Below are positions 41,656-49,833 of a stretch of 55,302 nucleotides of DNA, in pieces. A program made the translations under genes and the position numbers. The stretch's first letter is position 1. Every line of letters starts with the position of its first letter. Origin of the DNA: Pirellulales bacterium (GTDB taxonomy: Bacteria > Planctomycetota > Planctomycetia > Pirellulales > JAICIG01). The notes beneath the pieces are model-generated. The model made no database searches and was not told where the DNA came from. It saw nothing but the letters and a program-made list of their open reading frames with translations. The stretch is taken from NCBI GenBank assembly GCA_035533075.1, contig DATLUO010000267.1, positions 1 to 55,302 on the forward strand, written 5' to 3'.

Positions 41656-43623
41656 TCAAAAGGAGGCGGCACGCCGCGCAAGGAGACTCTTTATTTTATC
41701 TGCATCCGCGCTCGTTACGTGCCAAATCCAAACGGAGTATCCAACCCTCGCATACGGTTCAAGGTCCAAAAGGTAAGCGTGGCGGCAGGCGGGCTCGCAG
41801 AGCCGATGTATGCTAGCCGCATACCAACCGACGAGCGGCCCCTCGCGCGTGAGGAGGTCATGACCCAGATCGAGGCTGACGAGCCGGATGTCGGCGCCCG
41901 AGCCCCCGAGCCTCTTAATATGCGCATCGTGGAAAAGCTCCGAAGCGTAGGAGTTGCGAAACAGCGTATAAAGCACGTCGATACTCGGGTTTCGGGAGCA
42001 CCACCGCTCAAGATAAAGGATATCCTGCCCCCAGTCAATGTTCGAGTCGACTAGATAACGGTGCCCACGCAGAGGTCCGCCCGCAAGCTCGTTGAAATAT
42101 GACATCGAGTGCGGCCAGACGCCCAGGCCGCTCACCAATGACAAAAGCAGCAGGGAAATAAAGATTCGGTGCCTCATCTCGTGCGGGGCGCGACGAGGTG
42201 GCGCTGAGCCGCCAATCGCGATGAAGAGGAAAGGCATCGCGGGCAACATGTAGCGAAAGTGGCGATTTACGCCCGTTTGCGAGCTCACCAATGCCAAAAT
42301 CGCCACGACTGTGACCAAGATGAGTGCTTCACCCACACGCCGGTAGCGCCGAGGCGCATAGTCTTCCTTCTTGGCCATATTCCGCCGACAGCGCCATCCT
42401 GACCGCCGGAAGCAACTGCGGAGGCGCGAGCAAAGCGCTAGGAGCAACAAAATGCATGTTCCGAGGGGGATCTTCAGAGATGCGCAAACGAGGTAATAAT
42501 ACCACCAGCCGCGCTGAGACCATTTGCCGCAGAGATAGGACTCCAAGCCCGCCTCGAAGTCGAGCTTCTGGATGTCCATGCCGAGTAAGTAGTCGCGCGG
42601 AACCGGAACTGGCAGCAGGCCGAGCCAACTGCCGCAAAAGCGGTTGCCGCCGGCGCCGCCGTCAGCCGGAGAATCGGCCCCGGCCAATACGCGCGAGACG
42701 AATGTAAACTGACCCAGGCGAGTAAAGGACCCGTCGAAAGCGTAACCGGCGTTTAAGGCGGCGAGACCGGCGCCAAGCACCAGAATAAGTTGCAGCGCCG
42801 CGCGGCGAGCTCCGCTCAGGCCCGACCGTCCTTCGCGAATGGCCAAGCCCGCCCACATCGCAGGCAAGATGGCCAGGAGGACAACCCAGGTCATCTTTGT
42901 CAGCAGCGCGAGGCCCAGCGCAACCCCTGCGAGCAGCGCACGACAGCAATCGGGACGCGCAAGCCATCGCCAAAAGGCGTAAGCCGCAGCGACACCTGCG
43001 CTAGCAGCAGCGGCATCGGGGCAGATTGTTGCGGACCAGGCCATTATGTTCGGCGAAAAACACCAAAGGATAACGGAAACCAAGCCCGCACGGCTCGCGT
43101 ACATTTCGCTTGCCCAGTGGTAGCAGCAAACGGCACCGAGCACGCTGAACGGCAGACAGACGAGCCGCCCCAGGGCGAAAAAAAGCTGCGCGTCGGAAGC
43201 ATTGTCACGCACCAGACCAACGCCGGCGCTCCACTCTCGTCGCCGCCGGTCGCCGTGGCCACGGGGCGGTGGGTTCACGCCCGCCTTCGCTCCCAAAAAA
43301 TAGGCAGGTGCCGACGCGACGAGCCGCACAAGTGGCGGGTTAACCGCGTATAGGTCAAAATCCCCGGACGCCAGCGTATGCAGGCCGGCCGCAAGATGCG
43401 CGGCCTCATCGGAGACCGGCGCGTTTCTTGAGGAGATCCAGGCGACCAGAACACAATGGACCAGGATTGCCGCGGCTGCGAGCAAGCTCGCTGTACTACT
43501 ACGGTTTTCGCGATTTGCACGCTTGTCGTTGGCCGCAAGCAGCACGGCACGTGCGGCCGAGACATGCCGATGGGATCCCGAGGCGCCGGCAAACCGTCCG
43601 ATTGCATCCCTACACGCGCACAC
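41656..43623 (-). CDS. Polytopic glycosyltransferase (GT39/PMT-like)
   Basis: Up to 655 residues with about ten membrane segments. NAPVSDEAAHLAAGLHTLAS, with the acidic DE early in the first loop, and NPPLVRLVASAPAYF are typical of lipid-linked sugar transferases of the PMT/ArnT group. HWASEMYASRAGLVSVILWC FSPNIMAWSATICPDAAAA continues the pattern. The C-terminal soluble region after NELAGGPLRGHRYLVDSNID contains WGQDILYLERW, also family-like. The GTG at 43623 or one at 43560 may be the start. It probably transfers a sugar to exported proteins or lipids (inference). Confidence 0.87.
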   Translation of the reverse strand: MCACRDAIGRFAGASGSHRHVSAARAVLLAANDKRANRENRSSTASLLAAAAILVHCVLVAWISSRNAPVSDEAAHLAAGLHTLASGDFDLYAVNPPLVRLVASAPAYFLGAKAGVNPPPRGHGDRRRREWSAGVGLVRDNASDAQLFFALGRLVCLPFSVLGAVCCYHWASEMYASRAGLVSVILWCFSPNIMAWSATICPDAAAASAGVAAAYAFWRWLARPDCCRALLAGVALGLALLTKMTWVVLLAILPAMWAGLAIREGRSGLSGARRAALQLILVLGAGLAALNAGYAFDGSFTRLGQFTFVSRVLAGADSPADGGAGGNRFCGSWLGLLPVPVPRDYLLGMDIQKLDFEAGLESYLCGKWSQRGWWYYYLVCASLKIPLGTCILLLLALCSRLRSCFRRSGWRCRRNMAKKEDYAPRRYRRVGEALILVTVVAILALVSSQTGVNRHFRYMLPAMPFLFIAIGGSAPPRRAPHEMRHRIFISLLLLSLVSGLGVWPHSMSYFNELAGGPLRGHRYLVDSNIDWGQDILYLERWCSRNPSIDVLYTLFRNSYASELFHDAHIKRLGGSGADIRLVSLDLGHDLLTREGPLVGWYAASIHRLCEPACRHAYLLDLEPYARVGYSVWIWHVTSADADKIKSLLARRAASF

Positions 43624-43643
43624 GGACTCGGGAACCTCTCCGT

Positions 43644-44948
43644 CTATACGCGTTTCGATCTTCGCTTGCGGCCCACGGCCCAGAGCACAGCGGCCAACGC
43701 GAGAAAACCTATGTTTATTATTAGAAGCGCGACACCTCTCGGCCGTCGCGCCGATGGGGTCGTCACGGCCGTGTTATCGTCGCCGGCGTATTGGCTGACT
43801 GGCACTACCTCACCATTGTCATAGCGCATAACCGATCCAGCTAGGTCGTCGCGAAGCTGGTCCCCCTGGACCAGCCCGAGGCGATCCAACGAAAAGCTTG
43901 CAGCGCCGATCTGCCCATTCACTTCACAGTTGTTAAGCGTAAAGTCGCGAGACAGCTCACGTTGCTGCGTATCATCGTCAAAGTATTTATCTAACCGGTA
44001 GTGGCTCGGTATGTACACACCGGAAACGTGCGTGTATCGCCACGTTCGGTCGAGAGTCGCAATTCCACTGGGGCTTCGTTCGACGAGCCTTGAGGGGTTG
44101 TAGCCTGCGTCGACGTTGAACGTCGTCTCGACCACCGTCGGCTGCTCCGACAGATCGTCGGGACGGACCCGATATTCCTGCACAAGCCTGTAGCCCGCGT
44201 GAGACGTCGATCTGACCTCCTCAATTCGAAGCGCGAGCGATTTGCCAGCTTTGAGCCAGTCGGCGCTGCTCTTTAATGCATCGGCAAAGCTCATGCTGCC
44301 ACTGTAAGCGAAAAACGCCCGCGGGTCGATAACACTTGAATACCTGGCGAAGCGCTTGCTCTCCGCTGCGCCGCGACGCACGGCAGAGTTAATCCCTTTG
44401 CCCCTCGCAATCTGGAATCGCGGTGCCGCGCCCGGCGGTTCGGCCGGGATGCACTCGATCCACTCATCCACCGTAATCAGGTGACGCTGCCGAAGCGGGA
44501 CCTGTCCCCAAATTTCGGTCACACCACTCGCAAGGTCGGTCACCGCCGCGTCTCCGACAACCTCATACGTGGTCGCCAGATTGTTCTTACGCATATCGAG
44601 GTCAAACTGCACAACAACATGGCGGACCTCCCACCAGCGCCCTTTCCTCGTAGTTCCGAGCAACTCTCCGCGCGCGGCGTCATCGCCTACGCGCGGTTGG
44701 ATCTGGCGCATTTCGGTTCGGTATGCCCCGTCCTCTAAGGCGTATGAACCTGACCAGCTGGCGAGCCGTTCGTAGTTAGCCCTTATTTCCCCTTCGATCA
44801 TGCGGATAATGCCAAGGCGCCGGTCCATCTCGGCGTTTTCTGCTACCGTTTGGTCGGGATATGCGCATGCGGTACGAAAAAGAGCCATGCATGCAAAAAT
44901 TACCAGAGAGATGATGGACCACGATCGGCTCGGTGGAATCAAACACAT
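43644..44948 (-). CDS. Secreted, C-terminally membrane-anchored hypothetical protein
   Basis: 434 residues from the ATG at 44948: MCLIPPSRSWSIISLVIFAC MALFRTACAYPD is a signal peptide. A long beta-rich soluble region follows (NYERLASWSGSYALEDGAYR, WWEVRHVVVQFDLDMRKNNL, VVETTFNVDAGYNPSRLVER). The C-terminus has a membrane segment (GVALLIINIGFLALAAVLWA) followed by basic VGRKRRSKRV, as in tail-anchored sorting signals. It recalls LolA/outer-membrane-lipoprotein-sorting-like planctomycete proteins but is unassigned. Confidence 0.75.
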   Translation of the reverse strand: MCLIPPSRSWSIISLVIFACMALFRTACAYPDQTVAENAEMDRRLGIIRMIEGEIRANYERLASWSGSYALEDGAYRTEMRQIQPRVGDDAARGELLGTTRKGRWWEVRHVVVQFDLDMRKNNLATTYEVVGDAAVTDLASGVTEIWGQVPLRQRHLITVDEWIECIPAEPPGAAPRFQIARGKGINSAVRRGAAESKRFARYSSVIDPRAFFAYSGSMSFADALKSSADWLKAGKSLALRIEEVRSTSHAGYRLVQEYRVRPDDLSEQPTVVETTFNVDAGYNPSRLVERSPSGIATLDRTWRYTHVSGVYIPSHYRLDKYFDDDTQQRELSRDFTLNNCEVNGQIGAASFSLDRLGLVQGDQLRDDLAGSVMRYDNGEVVPVSQYAGDDNTAVTTPSARRPRGVALLIINIGFLALAAVLWAVGRKRRSKRV

Positions 44949-45047
44949 GAATTGCCGCCGCTTGCCATTTTTGCGATATCGGGAGACGAAGCGACATTGC
45001 GCAACTTGGGATGCCATACAAAGAAAGCTGAAAGTTGCCTTCATTTA

Positions 45048-45524
45048 TTACTCTTCGGTGCAATCGAGCACACTATCATTCGCGATGTAGGTCGTGCTCG
45101 GCGTGCCAGGCTCACATTGAGTGCATTTTGATTGCGGGTTACCGTTTTGGCAATAGCCGTAGACGCTCGGCGGCTGGTAGCATCCGTAACCAAGATACAG
45201 AGAAGTTAGGCAAGAATAGGAGTTAAAGCATGCGACGAACGTCGTCAGTCCTTGCTGCGCGCTGCCTGGAGTCGCGAGCACCTCGTGCGAATTGCCTGTG
45301 TAGGTTCTCCCGAAGTTGGTGGTCCCGCACGTTACACAGCCGCCTGGGCACGGTTGACTGTTGCTCGTAGCGCAGTCCGTTGTATTTGGCAGAAGGGCGT
45401 AGTTGCAGTCGGCAGCGACCGCCGGCGGAACAATTCCGTCACGGAGACCGAAGAGGTTCGTTAATAGCCACGCCAATAGGAGCAAACACCGAAGCGCCCG
45501 CGAGCCTACCATTTCTACGAACAT
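45048..45524 (-). CDS. Small secreted Cys-rich protein
   Basis: 158 residues. AAAGGAGT is 5 nt before the ATG at 45524. MFVEMVGSRALRCLLLLAWL LTNLFGLRDGIVPPAVAADC is a signal peptide; the mature part has 12 cysteines (ADCNY, TDCATS, QPCPGGCVTCG, VACFNSYSCLTS, GYGCYQPP, YCQNG, SKCTQC, LDC), enough for six disulphides. No family recognised. Its place between the DUF1573 protein and the anchored protein suggests a shared envelope complex. Confidence 0.78.
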   Translation of the reverse strand: MFVEMVGSRALRCLLLLAWLLTNLFGLRDGIVPPAVAADCNYALLPNTTDCATSNSQPCPGGCVTCGTTNFGRTYTGNSHEVLATPGSAQQGLTTFVACFNSYSCLTSLYLGYGCYQPPSVYGYCQNGNPQSKCTQCEPGTPSTTYIANDSVLDCTEE

Positions 45525-45556
45525 GAGGGACTCCTTTGCATTTGCGAACTGAAAAT

Positions 45557-46987
45557 TTAGTGATCATCGCCAACAATGGCGACTACGGGCAACTCGACTC
45601 GTTCCTCCCAGCCCTCCGCGTAGGCCCGTAACACGATTGGGGCGTCGACAGGACCGTTTTTCTGGAAGCATGCATGAACGCACATTGACAGTCCGCGCTT
45701 GGCGGAGGTTATCTTTTCAACAGCACATCCGTCGGGCACCTTTATTACCTCGGCAGCAAACGAGGTGCCATCGGCAGCCACCAGGTCAACGATCCGACGT
45801 TGTGCATCGTCTGGGCGGCACCGGCCAAATGCGACAACGCTAGGGACGACTTCCACGCGATGCGGGATCACGAACGACACCGGCACCTCGATAAGCGGAC
45901 GGTAACGGCTGGTGGTCGAGATGCCCACTACAGACTTGTATTCGCCGGGCTCAAGTTCGCCAGCGTCAACCGCAAATTCCAGGCGGGTCTCGCTGTCCTG
46001 CGGCGCCGCACTTCCCATTTGGACAGTTGCGATGACCGGGAGATCCGCGCACGAAACGGACGTTAGCTGAAATGGATCCTCGGGGCCGCTTTTAAGTCGC
46101 AGAGACCGACTGGGAAGTTCACCGCGCGGCACTCGCCCGAAGTCGATCTCCGCTGGGATCGCGTACACGGTACGAACTTGGTTTCCAAAGATAGTGAACA
46201 CGACCTCACGATGGTTGCCCCCAGCCATCTCCATCAGCCGCAACGTGACCGTCTGTCGGTAATTAGTGTTATCTGCGGTCTTTGTTCGCACGACGAGCGA
46301 GTCAGACTCATTTTTGCTTAGCGGTTTGCCATTGGCCAGCTCAGCGGTCGTACATGTGCAGCTGCTTGAAAGATAGGCCACACGGATCCGTGGGGCACTT
46401 TGATTTGTGAGAGTGAACTCCGTCTCGGCCTCCGAGAACGGCTCAGTGACGCCAAAGCTGTGCCAGAGCCGATCGATCTTGATGCGTGCCTCACCGACCG
46501 CGATCATGACCCCATTTTCTGAGGATCGTTGGACCCAAACTCGTCGCGGCTTCAGCGTCTCGAAGCGCCGAAGCGGGACTAGTTCGGGCAAGGCTTCGCG
46601 CGAGAGTGCCTGGATGTACCGATGGTTGCCGAGGGTGACCAAGCCAAACACTACCTGGAAATCCTCAGGCGCTAACTCAAGAACGGCCGCGCGAAGCCCT
46701 GCAGTTTCTAGGTACGCCATGAAGTCGACTCCCATCAGCCGCGGACATTGGGAGTCCCATTGATCGCCGGGACACTTAGTTGGTGGTCTGCCTCTCCAAT
46801 CTGGCGCGTGCCGGGGGACGATGGCCCCGAGTTGTAGCGATGCTAAGTAGGCAGCCGGCGAGCGCGGGGCGACTGTGGCATCCTCCGGTGTTGCGGTCGC
46901 GGCTGCGGGCACCGGCGGTTTGCGAGCAGAACATCCGGGCGTTCCAGCGAGAAGGGCCAACATGCAAAGGACGACTCGGTTCACCAC
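45557..46987 (-). CDS. DUF1573-type secreted protein, first gene of the envelope operon
   Basis: The start is uncertain: GTGs at 46987/46984 give a signal-like VVLCMLALLAGTPGCSARKP (a lipoprotein-like Cys, though not a canonical lipobox); the frame is open to 47260. About 475 residues. FSEAETEFTLTNQSAPRIRV followed by AYLSSSCTCTTAEL is the DUF1573 signature (SCxC after an N-x-x-x-x-L/I-I run). A second such module (VEVVPSVVAFGRCRPDDAQR) follows. DUF1573 proteins are Ig-like and common in planctomycete envelopes. Confidence 0.8.
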   Translation of the reverse strand: MVNRVVLCMLALLAGTPGCSARKPPVPAAATATPEDATVAPRSPAAYLASLQLGAIVPRHAPDWRGRPPTKCPGDQWDSQCPRLMGVDFMAYLETAGLRAAVLELAPEDFQVVFGLVTLGNHRYIQALSREALPELVPLRRFETLKPRRVWVQRSSENGVMIAVGEARIKIDRLWHSFGVTEPFSEAETEFTLTNQSAPRIRVAYLSSSCTCTTAELANGKPLSKNESDSLVVRTKTADNTNYRQTVTLRLMEMAGGNHREVVFTIFGNQVRTVYAIPAEIDFGRVPRGELPSRSLRLKSGPEDPFQLTSVSCADLPVIATVQMGSAAPQDSETRLEFAVDAGELEPGEYKSVVGISTTSRYRPLIEVPVSFVIPHRVEVVPSVVAFGRCRPDDAQRRIVDLVAADGTSFAAEVIKVPDGCAVEKITSAKRGLSMCVHACFQKNGPVDAPIVLRAYAEGWEERVELPVVAIVGDDH

Positions 46988-47311
46988 CGCCGCGCACAGC
47001 GGTACGCCCCGCCACGCGGTACTTATACCCCTCGGGCTTGCCGGACGAACCGCAGCCAGAGTGGCCGCATTGCTAGCAATTTCGCGAGCCAGGTCTCCGG
47101 ACTCACGGACCACGCGCAGTCCGAAGGTGCTGTGCGGGCTCGGGCGATCGAGTGCAACGAAGATCGCCCTCTCATCACATGCCGAGCACGCCGTCAGGGC
47201 GCAGAAGACCACCCGAGCGCGCGAGGGCGCTACAGCCATTCGCCGACAGCCACGGCACATCTTGCAGCTCCTTTCCGGGATTGGCCGTCACGGGACAGTT
47301 GCCGCTTGCAC

Positions 47312-47342
47312 GATCACGGGGCGAGGGTCGTTCACCGTGATC
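47312..47342. promoter_or_regulatory. Inverted repeat, possible operator
   Basis: GATCACGG (47312-47319) and CCGTGATC (47335-47342) form perfect 8-bp arms, 15 nt apart, upstream of the leftward DUF1573 operon. The remaining sequence of 46988-47487 shows no further gene. Confidence 0.4.
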
Positions 47343-47487
47343 GGGCGACTGCAGTTCGTTTGGCCGAACCCAACGCCTTAGTCTTAGGATCCGTCAAAAC
47401 ACTTGTCAAGTACCTCGGTCATATAGAGGCAGGCACGTAAAAAGGCATGTATAGCTGGATCCAGCGGGAGGGCGGGCGCAGCTCAAT

Positions 47488-48870
47488 TCAGCGGTGGCAC
47501 GTGCTGGCGGCCGACAGCAGCGGCAGGCCGGAGCCCCGCATATTCCGCCGCGGCAGGCCGGTAACGCGCGAGAACGCCCGTGTGACGTCGGCGACCGAGA
47601 CGACCGAACCCGGCGGCGCATCGTGGCAAAGGTTTTTCAGCAGCCGCAACGGACGGCCGGGATAGGCGGAGTAGCCGGCATAGCGGCGGTGCAGGCGGTC
47701 GAGCACATCGATGGCCGCCGCATCGAGCCGCGCCGCGCTGGCGGCCGCTTGCCGTTCGAGGATCAACCGCCCTCGTTCGCGCGTCGGCTCTTCAACCCGT
47801 ATCGTGACGAAGGCCTGGAGCAACTGCGGTGCATCGCGCTCCAGCAAGGCGAGTTGTTCGGGCGTGCATTCCGTGACGGCCGTCAGATCGCCGCGCACCA
47901 GGTATGGCCGTAGGAACGAGGCGATGCTCTCGCTTTGCGAAATGCACTGGCCCACCTGTGCGAGCTCAATGAGATTGCCCAGGTATACGACGGCCTTCTT
48001 CTTGGCGGCCTCGCGGCAGAGATCGCGACACCGCTCCTGCCACATACCGAATCCCGACATGCCGGCCACAAGCCGTGCCCCGCTGGTCGCCCAGAACGCC
48101 GCGCCGGCCAACCCGCGGCGGCGGCGCTCGCGCACCAACTGATAGACCGCGGCCGTCTTTCCCACGCCGGCCGGCCCAACCAGCAGCACGCTCCGCGGCG
48201 ACGGTCCGGCGAGCAACTCGGCAAGTTGCGACACCGCGGCGTCTGCTTCGAACGCTTCCGCCAGCGGCTCGCTCGATAGTTCGACCGCCGCCTGCTTGAG
48301 CACCGACGACTCTTCGTCGTCCTGTTCCAGTTCGCGAAGTGCGCGCTCTTTGGGCGTCGGCAATCGCACCGTCACGCTCGTTTCCGCCAGCTCGAGTTTG
48401 GAGCGCCGCGCTAGCCGCACCAGCTTTTCGAGCGAGGCGGTGGCCCCGAACCGTTCGAGTGCCGAGCGGATTTCCGTGGCCACCGCCGCTTCGAGCCTGC
48501 CGGCCCGCGGTTGCAGCACTTCGATGTCGAGCGCCGGCACATAGGCCAGATGGGCGTCGGGCGACGGGCTCCAGTTGAGGTAATCGAACTTTAAGATCAC
48601 TTCACTCTGCCAGAAGGCGTCGCGCGGCGGCGCGGGAACGGCGATTTCGGCCTGCCGGAGCTGATAGGGCCATCCCCAGCGCCGGCGGTGCAACTCGGCG
48701 GCGGGCAGCGATCCGAGCGTCTCCTTCGCCCGCCGCTCCAGCAGCGCGCGGGCCTTCTCTCGATCGGCGGCCAGCAGTGAGTGCTCGGCAAACAGGGCGA
48801 TTTCCGAGAGCCACCAGCGGTCGTCGATCTGTTGGGCGATCGCGAGCAGTTGCTGTTCATAGTCGGCCAT
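47488..48870 (-). CDS. ClpB-like paralogue truncated after its first AAA domain
   Basis: 460 residues from the ATG at 48870. An N-terminal helical region (MADYEQQLLAIAQQIDDRWW) is followed by a single AAA module with SVLLVGPAGVGKTAAVYQLV (Walker A), FWATSGARLVAGMSGFGMWQ, KKAVVYLGNLIELAQVGQCI and VEEPTRERGRLILERQAAAS. It is colinear with the first AAA half of the 36838-39132 protein (GPTGVGKTML, SSAGRLIAGMQYLGQWEARC). It stops just after FSRVTGLPRRNMRG, where the longer protein continues RRTGLPEPLLRDDLP into its second AAA, so it looks like a rearrangement product. The Walker B has no DE pair (VVYLGN). Confidence 0.75.
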   Translation of the reverse strand: MADYEQQLLAIAQQIDDRWWLSEIALFAEHSLLAADREKARALLERRAKETLGSLPAAELHRRRWGWPYQLRQAEIAVPAPPRDAFWQSEVILKFDYLNWSPSPDAHLAYVPALDIEVLQPRAGRLEAAVATEIRSALERFGATASLEKLVRLARRSKLELAETSVTVRLPTPKERALRELEQDDEESSVLKQAAVELSSEPLAEAFEADAAVSQLAELLAGPSPRSVLLVGPAGVGKTAAVYQLVRERRRRGLAGAAFWATSGARLVAGMSGFGMWQERCRDLCREAAKKKAVVYLGNLIELAQVGQCISQSESIASFLRPYLVRGDLTAVTECTPEQLALLERDAPQLLQAFVTIRVEEPTRERGRLILERQAAASAARLDAAAIDVLDRLHRRYAGYSAYPGRPLRLLKNLCHDAPPGSVVSVADVTRAFSRVTGLPRRNMRGSGLPLLSAASTCHR

Positions 48871-49024
48871 GAGATCCTCTGCCTACGTTGAGACGCGCCA
48901 ACGTCAATCGGTTCGCGGGCGCCGCAGTTGGTCGTCTCACGACTCTTCAGGGTTTGCGTAAAGATGGCGAATGACTCGGTTGTGTGCCAACCCATAATGT
49001 CCTAGATTGACAAAAGCCGGCGAG

Positions 49025-49109
49025 GGCAAACAGAGCGGTCCTTCGGTGCGTCGCTGCGCCGGCTAAGAAAACAGCGCGGTCTGCGGCGCGAGGACGTTGC
49101 TCCCAACGT
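49025..49109. pseudogene. Fragment of an XRE-type gene
   Basis: About 85 bp match the HTH-coding part of the 35467-36288 gene (ACAGAGCGGTCCTTCGGTGC then GTCGCTGCGCCGGCTAAGAA) and stop abruptly at CCCAACGT. It encodes SFGASLRRLRKQRGLRREDV, then a stop. No gene is seen in the rest of 48871-49270. Confidence 0.85.
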
Positions 49110-49270
49110 GCCGTGATTGACGCGAACTATTATCGCCCCAGGCGAACGCCTCGTCCAATGAGTTCCAGCATGCTCCATGACGGCCTAAGTCCAACCTCTT
49201 GCTTGACAGTCCGCATCGTCCGGCGTCAAATTGCTGTTTCCAGCCGACGAGCAACCGAGAGATACCAAGC

Positions 49271-49756
49271 GTGCCCAAAAAAGCCCATATCCAAGCCACG
49301 ATCAACGGCGAACCGACCGAATTCCTCTGCGAAAACCGGCAGAGCCTGTTGGAAGCGCTGCGCGACGAGTTGCACCTCACCGGCACCAAAGAAGGTTGCA
49401 ACAACGGCAACTGCGGCGCCTGCACCGTGATCATGGATGGCGTGCCGGTGAATAGCTGCCTGGTGCTGGGCGTGGAGTGCGAAGGCGCCAGCATCACCAC
49501 CATCGAAGGCATCGCCGAAGAGAACCACCTGCACCCGATTCAACAGTGCTTTTTGGAAGACGCCGCCTTGCAATGCGGCATCTGCACGCCCGGTTTTATC
49601 ATGGCCGCCAAGGCCCTGCTCGACAAGAACCCCAATCCGACGGAACATGAAATCCGCTTCGAGCTGGCGAACAATCTTTGCCGCTGCACGGGCTACGACA
49701 AAATCGTGCGGGCCGTGCAGCACGCCGCCCGGCGGCTCGTGGGGCAGCCTTCCTAG
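49271..49756 (+). CDS. Molybdenum hydroxylase small subunit, two [2Fe-2S] clusters
   Basis: 161 residues from GTG at 49271. The N-terminal plant-type ferredoxin domain has EGCNNGNCGACTVIMDGVPV NSC; the C-terminal four-helix domain has LQCGICTPGFIMAAKALLDK and NNLCRCTGYDKIVRAV. It is a xanthine dehydrogenase/CoxS-like electron-transfer subunit. The Mo-binding subunit follows after 77 bp. The FAD subunit (CoxM type) that usually accompanies the pair is not in the window, so electrons may leave by another acceptor. Confidence 0.94.
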   Translation: MPKKAHIQATINGEPTEFLCENRQSLLEALRDELHLTGTKEGCNNGNCGACTVIMDGVPVNSCLVLGVECEGASITTIEGIAEENHLHPIQQCFLEDAALQCGICTPGFIMAAKALLDKNPNPTEHEIRFELANNLCRCTGYDKIVRAVQHAARRLVGQPS

Positions 49757-49833
49757 GCCGTGGTCACGGGACGAACCATCGCAGCGACGGGCCAGAAGCC
49801 GTCCCACGAAAACTTCAGGAGGTTACAACGCTC

